DNA from: Candidatus Heimdallarchaeota archaeon LC_3
Lineage (GTDB): Archaea > Asgardarchaeota > Heimdallarchaeia > Hodarchaeales > LC-3
Direction of reading: 5' to 3'
NCBI GenBank assembly: GCA_001940645.1
Contig: MDVS01000010.1
Coordinates: 60,618 to 124,617 of the forward strand
DNA length: 64,000 nt
Shown here: piece by piece, positions 1 to 10,104 of the stretch
How positions within the stretch are numbered: position 1 is the first letter of the stretch
How the letters are laid out: the number at the start of each line of letters is the position of its first letter
The notes under the pieces: model-generated
What the model was told of the DNA's origin: nothing
What the model saw: the letters and a program-made list of their open reading frames with translations, nothing else
Databases searched by the model: none
Translations under genes and position numbers: made by a program

Positions 1-155
1 TTAGAGATCTAATAATAATAAATGACTGGGTTATTATTTTTTATAGACTTAACTTTCTAAGATTTAACAATATATTTTGAATTATCAAAATAAGAAAAAA
101 CTCAGATTTATAAGCTAATATTCTAAGAAAACCTTTGAAAAAGGAAGAAAAAATT

Positions 156-2081
156 ATGGATGCTAATCTTTTTGATATTGATGGATCTATTCGTTTGCAA
201 GACGATTTTCATATGTATGTAAATAAAAAGTGGTTAGATACTAATCCTATTCCAGAAGATCAGTCATCTTGGGGTCTTCCACATATTCTTCATAAGGAAA
301 ATTTAAAGAAAATTAAAAAAATTTTAGAGGAAGATCATTCAGAGATAGAATTCAAGAAGTTAGCTGGTTTTTATAAATCAGGTGTTAATGCTGATCGTTT
401 AGAAAAAGAGGACTCAAAACCATTAACTCCATATTTATCATTGATAGAAAAGCTAAAATCTGTTGAAGAAATACCTGAATTATTAGTAGATTTCGAAAAA
501 AAAGGATTATTTTCATTTTTTACAATTTATTCAATACCAGATGCTGATAATACTTCTGAAGAAATACCATATTTACTTAGCTCAGCGCTAGGCTTACCAG
601 ATCGAGATTATTATTTAAAAGAAGAAAAAAAAGACATTAAAACTAAATATCAAAAATATATTGAAAATATTCTAAAATTAATTGGGACAAACGAAAAAAC
701 ATCAACGTTACAGGCAGAAAAATCCTTAATAATAGAAACAAAATTAGCAGAAGTAACTTACACAAATGTAGAAAAAAGAAATCCAGATAAATACTTTAAT
801 AAGACTAATCTTGAGGATTTATCAACAAAAGTCCAAGAATTTCCATGGAATAAATTTTTCAATCTACTCCTTGGTGTAAATGTTTCAATTCTCAGCATTG
901 ATAACTTAAAATTTTATCAAACTATGGTTAAACTGTTATTTGAAGAATGTAGTTTAGAAGATTGGAAATTTTTTCTTAAATTTAAAATTACAAACAGTGC
1001 AGCTCCTTTTCTTAGTGATAGATTCTATAATACATATTTTGATTTTTATGGAAAAATTTTAACCGGCCAAAAGACTCCAAAACCCCGTTTTGAACGAGTA
1101 ATTAATACGATGGATGGTACAGTTGGTGAACTTTTAGGAAAAACATATGTAGAAAGGTATTTCCCACTATCCTCAAAAGAAAAAGTCCTTGATTTAGTTA
1201 AAAATTTAGAAGAAGCCCTTAAAGAAAGGTTATTAAATTTAGAATGGATGTCTGAAGAGACGAAAGAGAAAGCTCTAACGAAACATGCATCTTTTCGAGC
1301 AAAAATTGGATATCCAGATGTTTGGAATGATTTCAAAATCCTAGAAACTAGCTCTAGTCTATCCTATCTCGAAAATACTATTAAAGCACGTATGTTTAAA
1401 TTTAACATTGATTTCAAAGATTTGTATAAAGAACCTGATCGAAATAGATGGGAGATGTCAGCTTATACAATAAACGCGTATTTTCACCCTTTTAAAAACG
1501 AAATAGTTTTTCCAGCAGGAATATTACAATATCCATTTTTTGACCCAAATGGGCACGATGCTATTAATTATGGAGGTATTGGTTCAGTTATAGGACATGA
1601 GATTACCCATGGCTATGATGATCAAGGTAGTAAGTTTGATCACAACGGAGAACTCAAAAATTGGTGGAAAGAAGAGGATCTACTTGCTTTTAAAAAGAAA
1701 TCAGAATATTTTGTTAAGGAATATTCAGGATTTGAAGTCAATGGACTTAACGTTAATGGAGAATTAACTTTAGGTGAGAACATCGCTGATGTTGGTGGTG
1801 TAAGAATAGCTTATGCAGCATTACAAAAGCAATTTCAAAAAATTGGTCATCCTGAAGATGAAAAAACTTCTCCTGAACAAGAATTCTTCCTTTCTTATGC
1901 ACGTGGTTGGAGACAGCACTCCCGTCCTGAAGCCATGGCCTTAAGAATACAATCAGACCCTCATTCACCACCTGAATGGAGAGTTAATGGAGCTTTAGCT
2001 AATGTGAAGGAATTTCATAAAGCCTTCAATGTTAAAAAAGGCGATTCAATGTACAGAGATAATATTGAAGAGATTTGGTAA
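156..2081 (+). CDS. M13 family zinc metallopeptidase (neprilysin/PepO-like)
   Basis: Predicted oligopeptidase of the neprilysin family. It has the zinc motif HEITH (residues 488-492 counted from a TTG at 135), the third ligand Glu548 in GENIADVGG, and an upstream NAYF segment like the substrate-binding NAYY/NAFY motif. The length of about 640 residues is normal for the family. There is no signal peptide or membrane anchor, so it is probably a cytosolic PepO-type enzyme rather than an ectoenzyme. I chose the ATG at 156 because a purine-rich stretch (AAAAAGGAAG) precedes it; an in-frame TTG at 135 would add seven residues. It is a single gene convergent with the next one. Family assignment is firm; the substrate is unknown. 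Confidence 0.93.
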   Translation: MDANLFDIDGSIRLQDDFHMYVNKKWLDTNPIPEDQSSWGLPHILHKENLKKIKKILEEDHSEIEFKKLAGFYKSGVNADRLEKEDSKPLTPYLSLIEKLKSVEEIPELLVDFEKKGLFSFFTIYSIPDADNTSEEIPYLLSSALGLPDRDYYLKEEKKDIKTKYQKYIENILKLIGTNEKTSTLQAEKSLIIETKLAEVTYTNVEKRNPDKYFNKTNLEDLSTKVQEFPWNKFFNLLLGVNVSILSIDNLKFYQTMVKLLFEECSLEDWKFFLKFKITNSAAPFLSDRFYNTYFDFYGKILTGQKTPKPRFERVINTMDGTVGELLGKTYVERYFPLSSKEKVLDLVKNLEEALKERLLNLEWMSEETKEKALTKHASFRAKIGYPDVWNDFKILETSSSLSYLENTIKARMFKFNIDFKDLYKEPDRNRWEMSAYTINAYFHPFKNEIVFPAGILQYPFFDPNGHDAINYGGIGSVIGHEITHGYDDQGSKFDHNGELKNWWKEEDLLAFKKKSEYFVKEYSGFEVNGLNVNGELTLGENIADVGGVRIAYAALQKQFQKIGHPEDEKTSPEQEFFLSYARGWRQHSRPEAMALRIQSDPHSPPEWRVNGALANVKEFHKAFNVKKGDSMYRDNIEEIW

Positions 2082-2216
2082 AATTTAATAATAAAATTTA
2101 TCCATTTTTTTTATAAATTTTAATTAATCTCAGATTAGTTTTATAATAAATCAGTTCCAGTTTATTTCAAATTCTATTTTTATCAAACAAAAATGTTTCA
2201 ACGAAAAATGGATCAA

Positions 2217-3500
2217 TCACGCAATTGAATTTATATATTTGAAGAGAATTTCAACTTCTTCTTTAGATGAACCTGTTCCTAGAATCGTAACTTTTCCCGA
2301 GGATACTGGTCCAACATTAAATGGAATTATCACTCCTAATCCCTTTTCTCCAGAATACAAAACTTTCGACCAGAGTTCCTTTAAATCTTTGAATGTAAGT
2401 CCTTTTCTAGAAAGATGGATATTTTGAGCTCGTGCTGCTTTTATTGGTCCGTGTCTTTGAACCAGTAAATTGACTAACTCCCACGGATAATTTGCTCCTG
2501 TTACTCTTGGATTACACTCCACTGCATAGAAGGTATTTCCTGTTTCAATATAATCTACCCCAAAAGGACCAATATATCCTTCTTCAGCCAAACGCTTTGC
2601 AATTTTAAATGTCAATGAAGCTACCATTTTTTCATCAAATGAAACTGGAAATTCATTACCAGAATGAATGATGCCATCAGAAAGCAACTGATTCGATGTT
2701 TTTATATGTTTACATACTTTATCTTTTGTTATAAACCAAATAGATGAAGGAGATGATGATATTTTGTATAATGGTTCTATTATGAAGCGTTCGTCTTTAT
2801 TACATTTTTTTAAAAACTCTTTCAGAGTTGATAGATCAAAATCATAAAAAATATGAGTGGTGGATCCCGAAGCTCCATATTCACCTTTAATAATGAATGT
2901 GTCGGTCTTATTTTTGAATTCAAGAATATTTTTAATTTTTTCCTTTAATTTAAAATAAGAATTTATCTCTTTTCCTTCTAAAATAACTTCTTCGACTACT
3001 GGTACTCCTACTTCACGACAAAGTTTTTTGAAATTTATTTTACTATCGTATTTTGTTACTAAATCTGTATTAGCATACATTTTCAAATTTAAATACTTAC
3101 TAGCTTTGTTTTCAAGGTTTCCACCGATATAGGGGCAAAAAACCGCTTTTGTTTTATTTGTACCTAGTAATTGCTCAACTTTAGCTTTTGTACCATTTTT
3201 CAGCACTCTTTCAGGCAGAGTTTCGTCATTTTTTCCATCTAGGACTATTAAATTTTGAGAACCTAAACCCACTGATTTCAGCCAATCGAGGTACGCTTTT
3301 TCTGGGATAACCTTTGTTAAAATTATATCCTCTGGTCTTGCAATCGCTAATGCTCGTTCGTATTTTTCTATTTCATCAACAGTTTCAAGAATTTTAGAAA
3401 AATTTGGTAAAGTGTTTATTTCATGCATAAAAACCCTTGGAGAGCCTAATAATTCAACATAGGACTCATCATTCTCATATTCTTTCCTTGAATAAGTCAT
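2217..3500 (-). CDS. ATP-grasp ligase with an N-terminal preATP-grasp region
   Basis: The C-terminal half is an ATP-grasp fold: the nucleotide-binding segment FIIKGEYGASGSTTH, then the Mg-binding AVECNPRVTGANYP region with the family's acidic/Asn residues. The N-terminal part (ARPEDIILTKVIPEKAYLDW) resembles the preATP-grasp domain of peptide ligases of the pheganomycin PGM1 type. Such enzymes join a carboxylate to an amine through an acyl-phosphate. The gene starts 13 nt after the upstream radical-SAM gene, so the two are probably co-transcribed and may act on one product. The specific substrate cannot be read from the sequence. Confidence 0.8.
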   Translation of the reverse strand: MTYSRKEYENDESYVELLGSPRVFMHEINTLPNFSKILETVDEIEKYERALAIARPEDIILTKVIPEKAYLDWLKSVGLGSQNLIVLDGKNDETLPERVLKNGTKAKVEQLLGTNKTKAVFCPYIGGNLENKASKYLNLKMYANTDLVTKYDSKINFKKLCREVGVPVVEEVILEGKEINSYFKLKEKIKNILEFKNKTDTFIIKGEYGASGSTTHIFYDFDLSTLKEFLKKCNKDERFIIEPLYKISSSPSSIWFITKDKVCKHIKTSNQLLSDGIIHSGNEFPVSFDEKMVASLTFKIAKRLAEEGYIGPFGVDYIETGNTFYAVECNPRVTGANYPWELVNLLVQRHGPIKAARAQNIHLSRKGLTFKDLKELWSKVLYSGEKGLGVIIPFNVGPVSSGKVTILGTGSSKEEVEILFKYINSIA

Positions 3501-3513
3501 TTTGTTTTCGACC

Positions 3514-5100
3514 TCAATCCTTGACCGTTTTTAACATTGATAGGGGAGTCCAAATTGATACTTCATTTTTCTCCTTAAATGACTCAAACAAGTAATCTAA
3601 TCGCTGTAAGTTTTCCGAATCCTTTACAAATTCATTAACCTTTTCTTCAAACTGCCACGATGTGATTTCATTTATTTTTTTTCCATTTAAACAATCCAGA
3701 TTATCAGTAAGATATTCCACGAAGTTAATATAGTAATCTACAATTCGTGATCCAGTGTTTTGTTCAGTTTGTTCTTTGTGAAGATCAAAGAAGAAGTTAA
3801 CAACATCCGGAGTTTTAGGATTCTCTTCATTCACTTCATAAATCTTATCTTGCAAATGAATTATACGGTGGAAAAGATAAATATGATATGAGAGAAATTT
3901 CGCCTTATTATATTGTTCTTTTGGAAATGATTCATTTTCTATTAAAAAATGTGGAGCTTCATCCATAAATGTTACACCAAATAGCTCTGGATTTTTATTT
4001 AATTCCGATCCAGGTAGTCCAACTAATTCATGAAAATAAATCCCAGTTGGTTTTAATGATAAAGCAAATTCAGTTGAATCAAGGAATTGATAATAATTAT
4101 CCCCAGGAAGCCCTAATATTAAGCTAAACCACATTTCTATTTCTGGTTTAAGCTTTCTAAGATAATCGATATTATTTTTGTAAAGGACTGGATTAAATTT
4201 TCTGTTTATTTGATTCAAAACCTTTGGAGAAGTTGACTGCAATCCAAAAGCAAATTCCTCATTTCCCAATTCAAGAATTAGTTCTAATACTCTGTCTGAG
4301 GTTACAAATTCAGGAGCTAACTCGAATGTAACCCGCTTTTTATTTACATTTTCTGCTATAATAAATTCAAGAAGTTCAACTGAACGGTCCTTCTTTAAGA
4401 AAGGATTCGAATCTGTTATATAAATAGAAGCTACGTTCGGATGATTAAATAAATATCTGAAAGCGGGTTTTAATTTTTCAATATTGAAATATCTCATCTT
4501 AATTGAACCCCATGTACAATAAGAACAATCGAATGGGCATCCTCTCGACGTTTCTATAGCAGCTCGAACGGGTTTTGGGCTATTATCCAGAAAAGAGCGA
4601 TAATCTTCACTTTCATAAGGTAAGGGTAATTTATCTAGTTCTCGAATTAAGTTTTCTGGATTCATAACCACTCCATTATTGGACCGATAAATCAAACCAG
4701 AGACTTGAGTCAAATTTTCACCTAGTAGAAAAGAACTGAATGATTTCTCTGCTTCTCCAAAAAATCCATAATCTATATAATTATAATTCTTAAGAAGGTC
4801 TACACCCATACCTGAAGCTTCTGGTCCACCTAAAATAATAGTTCTTTTGGGAAATTTATTTTTAAGCTTTTTAGCAACTTCAAGCGTTTTTTCCATATTC
4901 CAAACATAGGCAGTAAAGCCATAAATTTGAATTTCAATGTTAGAAAGGTCTTCAAAAATTTTTTCTGTTGAAGTATCAAGATCATATTGTGATATTTGAA
5001 ATGACCAATGATCAGAAACCTTTTCTTGAGAAAGGGCATAATTCTTAAGACTAACGGACGCAAGTCCTAGATCTTGTCTAGGAAAACTGATTGATATCAA
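3514..5100 (-). CDS. B12-binding-domain radical SAM protein
   Basis: The order is an N-terminal Rossmann-like cobalamin-binding region (residues about 1-130, with LGGPEASGMGVDLL), then a radical-SAM core with Cys188, Cys192 and Cys195 in SRGCPFDCSYC, and a roughly 200-residue helical C-terminus of unknown role. The DxHxxG cobalamin motif is not evident, so B12 binding is uncertain. The start is a TTG; no in-frame ATG is available before the upstream stop. A nine-codon ORF (5120-5146) lies just upstream on the same strand. Together with the ATP-grasp gene it forms a two-gene unit resembling peptide or natural-product modification pairs, which is an inference. Confidence 0.82.
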   Translation of the reverse strand: MISISFPRQDLGLASVSLKNYALSQEKVSDHWSFQISQYDLDTSTEKIFEDLSNIEIQIYGFTAYVWNMEKTLEVAKKLKNKFPKRTIILGGPEASGMGVDLLKNYNYIDYGFFGEAEKSFSSFLLGENLTQVSGLIYRSNNGVVMNPENLIRELDKLPLPYESEDYRSFLDNSPKPVRAAIETSRGCPFDCSYCTWGSIKMRYFNIEKLKPAFRYLFNHPNVASIYITDSNPFLKKDRSVELLEFIIAENVNKKRVTFELAPEFVTSDRVLELILELGNEEFAFGLQSTSPKVLNQINRKFNPVLYKNNIDYLRKLKPEIEMWFSLILGLPGDNYYQFLDSTEFALSLKPTGIYFHELVGLPGSELNKNPELFGVTFMDEAPHFLIENESFPKEQYNKAKFLSYHIYLFHRIIHLQDKIYEVNEENPKTPDVVNFFFDLHKEQTEQNTGSRIVDYYINFVEYLTDNLDCLNGKKINEITSWQFEEKVNEFVKDSENLQRLDYLFESFKEKNEVSIWTPLSMLKTVKD

Positions 5101-5643
5101 TCGTACAATTTTTTTTTCTTTAGTGTCTAATTTCGTGATCCCACATATTTAATTCACCTACAGTATTTTGATTGCTTTAAATAGGCTTTCAAAAAAGAGA
5201 TTGAGTTTAATGTACTAAATAACGTACTTTGATCGAAGATAACTAATTTCATATTCCCTTCTTATCATTTTTAAACTCCTAATCCCTAAATACACTTCTG
5301 CAATTTAAGGATTTTCTAATAAGATAAAATTTAAGAGAAAATGAAATTGACTAATTTTTCATTGAATTCAAGTTAATTATCTTGTAATGCATAATTTGAA
5401 GATTATTAGGTTTACCTAGCGTTCTTTATAGATTTAATATATTATACAATGTAAATTGGGAAAGAAAACATTTTAGAATCGATTATTTATAGCATTGCAA
5501 TTCCATTTGGATTGCTTGTATTATATTAGTTTATAAGTTTAAATTAGATTTAAAGATTTTTTTATGGAAATTACATAAATCCATGAATAGAAAATCTAAT
5601 TTTAATATCAATATTTTTTAATTACCTTGGGTATTCGAAATTT
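5101..5643. other. Intergenic region between divergent genes
   Basis: A 540-base A+T-rich stretch between the leftward radical-SAM gene and the rightward MFS pseudogene. It should hold both promoters. The only coding-like item is a nine-codon ATG ORF at 5120-5146 on the minus strand, directly before the radical-SAM start. No RNA gene or repeat was recognised. Confidence 0.5.
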
Positions 5644-6992
5644 ATGAATGAAAACATATCTATTTCCTCTAAAGCGGCACAAAATCTAAATAATAAAGAT
5701 CTCAAGGGTTACATGATCATTTGGGGAGGCCAATCTATCTCTTTATTAGGATCACAAATTGTTCAATTCGCAATTATTTTCTGGTTAGCAATAACCACTG
5801 AAAGTGCTATCGTCTTAGCCCTAGCAAGCTTTGTAGGACTAGTTCCTTTTGTTATCATATCCCCTATTTCTGGGGTTTTCGTTGATAGGTGGTCAAGAAA
5901 AAAAATCATGATTGTTGCTGATTCTCTTCAAGCTGGAGCAACTTTCATCCTCATTGTTTTATTTATGAGCAATATAGCTAAACCAGAATATGTTTTATTG
6001 ATTCTTGGTCTTAGAGGAATTTTTCAGGCCTTTTAATCTCCTGCATCATTTGCTATTGTGAAAAGCATGGTTCCAGAAGAAAGATTACAACAAATGAACG
6101 GCTTAAACCAAATGGTCAGTTCTTTTCTTCTTGTGATTTCGCCTGCAATTGGTGCAATGTTGATAGGCAATAACATGTCATTTTCTAATATTGGATCAAT
6201 AATGTGGATTGATATTATCACATTTTTCATTTCATTATTAGCGTTATTAGTTATTTATATTCCCAAACCAAGGAAAAAAATGGAAGAAAAAAAGACATTT
6301 AAAGAGGATTTAACTGAAGGCGTTTCTTTTATAAAAAAATCTGGTTTAGTCCCATTTATTTTTATTTTTGCATCTTTATTTAGTCTAACTGTTCCTTTAA
6401 TTGCATTTTTTCCAATATTAGTGACAGCACATCATTCTGGTGGAGCTTCAGAACTAGCAATACTTAATGCACTTTTCTGGATTGGTATCATGATAGGAGT
6501 AAGTATTTTAATGGCTCTTAATACCTCGCCGAAGATCAGAACCATTATAGGATCGAGTTTAATAATGATAATCGGGATGATAATAATTGCAACGGCTCCA
6601 AATGATGGTTGGATACAAATGTATCTCGGAACTTTTGTAATGGGTTTTGCTGTGGGGATTATCCAAATAACTGCATTATCAATATTGCAGCTTGTAACAC
6701 CTGAGGAATTACAAGGAAGAATATCAGCTTTAATCATGTCATCTCTAATTCCAGTATTATTACCTGTGATGATATTGGCTGGAGGAATAATTGCTGAAAT
6801 TTATGGCGTTATACTATTTATTATTTAAGTCCAATTATCTCCATAGGAGTCGTAATATTTGCTATATTTGGACTAAAAATATTACCCTTGGATCGAAAAT
6901 TAGGTCTAGTGAAACCAGAAGAATTAACATTGACTCAATGTTACCTAAAATCCCTAAGTCGAATTAAAACACGCATTCAACAACAATACTAA
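5644..6992 (+). pseudogene. Broken MFS transporter (MFS_3-like)
   Basis: A major facilitator exporter split by two lesions. The first 130 codons (GGQSISLLGSQIVQFAIIFW; VDRWSRKKIM, the loop 2-3 motif) run into TAA at 6034-6036. Reading resumes in the same frame (SPASFAIVKSMVPEERL), so the stop replaces a single codon within a normally conserved stretch. The main second part ends at TAA 6826-6828, but a one-base frame change nearby restores a last TM segment (PIISIGVVIFAIFGLKILPL) and a tail ending at 6990-6992. Repaired, it would be about 449 codons, normal for the family. It is either a recent pseudogene or carries assembly errors. The transport substrate is unknown. Confidence 0.85.
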
Positions 6993-7021
6993 TTTGTTAT
7001 TCTTGTTTGTAACACAAATTA

Positions 7022-7423
7022 TTATATTTTCTTTTTCAAAGCCAAAAGTAAGTATTCCATTTCTTTTTTCATATTCTTTAATTCAGCCATTTCTGAGTCA
7101 GATAAATTTAAAGTTTGTTGTATTAAGCTTAACAGAGAATTAAAATCATGAATTCCCTCTAACATTTGCCCATCAATATATAATTGTATATATGGAAGTG
7201 ATCTAATTTGTGTTACATGTGGTAACTGAGAAAAAGTTGTATTTTCAATATCAATTTTTGTACAAAAGATATTACTAAATCTCTCGTCATTTTTATTACT
7301 TATTTATTCCATAGTCGCTTCTATTTTTAAACAAATAGGACAACGACACCATGCCCCCCAATGATATGATATCACTATTGGATTGGTCTGTATAATGTTC
7401 TCCCATTGATCAACTGATTCCAT
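7022..7423 (-). pseudogene. Thioredoxin-like protein interrupted by TAA
   Basis: Reading the minus strand from the ATG at 7423 gives a thioredoxin-like N-terminus with SYHWGAWCRCPIC, a CxxC redox site after the first strand. It then meets TAA at 7304-7306 after 39 codons. The same frame stays open and protein-like to the TAA at 7022-7024: FCTKIDIEN, LPHVTQIRSLPYIQLYIDG (the strand with the conserved cis-Pro position) and a charged helical tail. The repaired length is 133 residues, right for a thioredoxin plus tail. One nonsense codon is the only lesion seen. It could be a young pseudogene, a sequencing error or read-through. Confidence 0.8.
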
Positions 7424-7620
7424 TTCTTCCAATTTCAAATTTAATAACCTTTTTTTTGATTAATCTCTATTTAGTTGTCAATTTGTGTATAAGTATATGT
7501 TAATTGCTAGCATTATAATATCAGTCTATGTTATTATAATTAATTCAAATCAAAGTTTATTAATTCCTGTCCCAAAATAACTTATTGATTCAGATGAATA
7601 ATAGAATTGAAATATGAGAA

Positions 7621-7869
7621 TTAATTTGAATTGTTACTATAAATCATTTGAAACAATAATTCTTCTTGAATTATTTCACCTGTATAGATTTCTATGCTAA
7701 TTGGATTTATATCTTTCTCTCGGAGGTTATTTACAATTGTATTTATGGAATTAAATATATTAAAAATTGATAATGGTTTTGATTCAACTTTTGGGCAATA
7801 TAAATTCGAATATCCTTGGTCATCTTGAATTAGATAGGATATAGAATTAAATAATCTGTCATCATTCAT
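7621..7869 (-). CDS. Small hypothetical protein (82 aa)
   Basis: An 82-residue acidic soluble protein from an ATG start, with no recognised family. It has no TM segment and one Cys (NLYCPKVESK). It stands alone between a broken thioredoxin gene and a secreted peptidase gene, with some 150-200 bases of A+T-rich spacer on each side. It could be real or chance. The continuous mixed-composition sequence slightly favours a real gene. Confidence 0.45.
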   Translation of the reverse strand: MNDDRLFNSISYLIQDDQGYSNLYCPKVESKPLSIFNIFNSINTIVNNLREKDINPISIEIYTGEIIQEELLFQMIYSNNSN

Positions 7870-8030
7870 AGTTACACAATTCAGTATTTTTTTAAGAAAA
7901 TAAAGTAGGAAATTATTAAACTACCTAATTACTTTGGAAATATTTAAAAAATTATTTATTATTAATCATTTCTTTTTCTTATTCAAAACAAAGCATTTTT
8001 CAAAAATTAATATAGAGTAATCTTATGACC

Positions 8031-9956
8031 CTATTGAAGATTACCTTTCCTCCTTCTTAAAACTAGTACTCCTATTCCAAAGAGAATAAAGATTATTGTA
8101 AGGCTTGTTGTGGGAGTAGTAGGTGTTTCTATTGAACTGGTTATGGAAGTTGATAATGAACTTGAAGTGATTACTCCAGGTGTATCAGTTTCTGTAATTA
8201 CTAATTGAATCGTTCTTTGCTTTCTTAATACCTGCCAATCAGAATCTAAATAAGCAAAAGTTGGTTTTCCTAAACTTTGTGGAACCGAAACATGGATTTC
8301 ATTAAATGTTTCATCAATAATAACATCAAAGTAGAAGTTATTATTTGATTGAATACTTATTGGTACTTTCATTATTGGAGGTGAATCTGAGTTATGATAG
8401 TTTAATATTCCAAGAGTAATATCCCAATTATTAGAGGAGTCATTCTTATACATGGTTGCACTTGTAATTTCGTAATCTAAAATTATTGTATCATATAAGA
8501 ATTGGTCGAAAAACCATGTAATATCTTCTTCAGTGTGATTACTAAATATTTCAATAAAATCATCTGTTGAAGCTGTTGTGTAAGAAAAAGAATCGTAGTA
8601 ATCAATTATTGCTTCAAAAAAAGCAATATCTCCCATAACGTAACGAAGCATATCAATTACAACCATACCCTTCGCGTAGACTACTTCATATGTACCTTGA
8701 TTAAAATCCCAATAATCCATTCCAGAACTCAAAGGTTTGTCAGTATTTGAACCAGAAGCAAAATCAAGATAGTCTTGTTTTATAAATTGAAGTCTGCCTA
8801 TATAATAATCATTGTTATAATATTCTTCAAAATATAGGCTAGATGCGTACATTGCCCAAGATTCATCTAACCAAGGATCTAAGTAAGGATTATTACCCGT
8901 TAAGTAAGTATTCCATGTATGCGCCCACTCATGGCTTATGACATCCTCAAAACGATCATACCCTCTCTCGCTTTCATTATAATAAATATCATTGATCATT
9001 ACAAGTTGATTATATTCCATACCGCCAAACCAAGCGTCTATTTCACCAACAGACATTGAATTATATGGATAAGGTTCAAATATTTCGGAAAATAAATCTA
9101 ATGACTTTTTCGATACATCAACTACTGATATTCCTCTTTCGGAGTGTTCTGGATAATAATAAGAAGAAATATTTACTCCATTATATAGTTCAGAGTAAAC
9201 CAGATAATCTGGACTTGCCATCCAAGTAAAATCTCTCACCGGTCCAGCTGTATAATAGTATGTGTATTCATTACCATTAATAGTAACTTCTTGTAAATCT
9301 CCCGCTCCTACTATCACTTCTGAATTATCGGAAGTAATCTTTATATCAATATAACTCATTTCACTGTAAAATGATTCTCCACCATTTGCATAAGGATTCA
9401 AATTCCATCCCCCATCTTCTCTTAGAGCTAAGATTGGATACCAATTTCCGAATGCTTGAGTTAAATATGTTTCATCAGAGTATCCGAATCGGCTCGGAAT
9501 GTTTGGTAGATTTACTGTGAAATTTATATAAATAATATATCGCTGATTTTGTAGAATTGGTTCTGTAGTTATATTTAATTTATTTGAGCTAGAAATGACA
9601 TAATTCAATAGCGAATTAGTTTCATTATAAATATTATGAATAATTATTGAGTCACTTTCCACATCATTTCCCCAGAGGTGTAACATAAGGTTAGAAAGTA
9701 TAATAGCTTCTTTATTTAAAAAACTAATATTTGTCCATCCGGTGGTTGAGTGTGTCGACGGTTCATAGTATACAGATATATTGTAGTGATGTAATTCATC
9801 TTTTGTTGGGATTGGTACAGGAGTATTTACTTGTATATTAAAATTTTCTTCTAAAGAGTCAGAAATAGCTTGACTACTCTGATTGCCTATACCAATGGTA
9901 ATAAATATAATCATAAACGAAATTGTTAAAAATTTTAATATAATTTTACTCAACAA
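8031..9956 (-). CDS. Secreted membrane-anchored M1-like metallopeptidase
   Basis: A gluzincin related to M1 aminopeptidases. The zinc site is HEWAH (342-346) with Glu365 in WLDESWA at the expected HExxH-x18-E spacing. The GGMEYNQL segment (about 309-316) corresponds to the GxMEN substrate motif. An N-terminal signal peptide (IILKFLTISFMIIFITIGIG), a Thr/Ser-rich stalk near the C-terminus and a final TM helix followed by RRRKGN indicate an exported protein anchored by its C-terminus, with the peptidase outside. It probably digests extracellular peptides. Confidence in family and topology is high. Confidence 0.92.
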   Translation of the reverse strand: MLSKIILKFLTISFMIIFITIGIGNQSSQAISDSLEENFNIQVNTPVPIPTKDELHHYNISVYYEPSTHSTTGWTNISFLNKEAIILSNLMLHLWGNDVESDSIIIHNIYNETNSLLNYVISSSNKLNITTEPILQNQRYIIYINFTVNLPNIPSRFGYSDETYLTQAFGNWYPILALREDGGWNLNPYANGGESFYSEMSYIDIKITSDNSEVIVGAGDLQEVTINGNEYTYYYTAGPVRDFTWMASPDYLVYSELYNGVNISSYYYPEHSERGISVVDVSKKSLDLFSEIFEPYPYNSMSVGEIDAWFGGMEYNQLVMINDIYYNESERGYDRFEDVISHEWAHTWNTYLTGNNPYLDPWLDESWAMYASSLYFEEYYNNDYYIGRLQFIKQDYLDFASGSNTDKPLSSGMDYWDFNQGTYEVVYAKGMVVIDMLRYVMGDIAFFEAIIDYYDSFSYTTASTDDFIEIFSNHTEEDITWFFDQFLYDTIILDYEITSATMYKNDSSNNWDITLGILNYHNSDSPPIMKVPISIQSNNNFYFDVIIDETFNEIHVSVPQSLGKPTFAYLDSDWQVLRKQRTIQLVITETDTPGVITSSSLSTSITSSIETPTTPTTSLTIIFILFGIGVLVLRRRKGNLQ

Positions 9957-10104
9957 CTGTCATCTCTAAATTAAAAGCACTAAACAGGATTCTTTGAAAA
10001 TATTCTTTCTTTTATCTTATTAATTTTCTTTTAACTGCATTTTTAAAATTTGAAAAATCTTGTTAATTGTTATGATCAGATTGAATTTTTTAAAGATCTT
10101 TTGA

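Noticed and set aside
4380..4420. T-loop-like GATTCGAATC suggesting a tRNA
   Set aside because: It lies inside the radical-SAM coding sequence and no cloverleaf or acceptor stem surrounds it.
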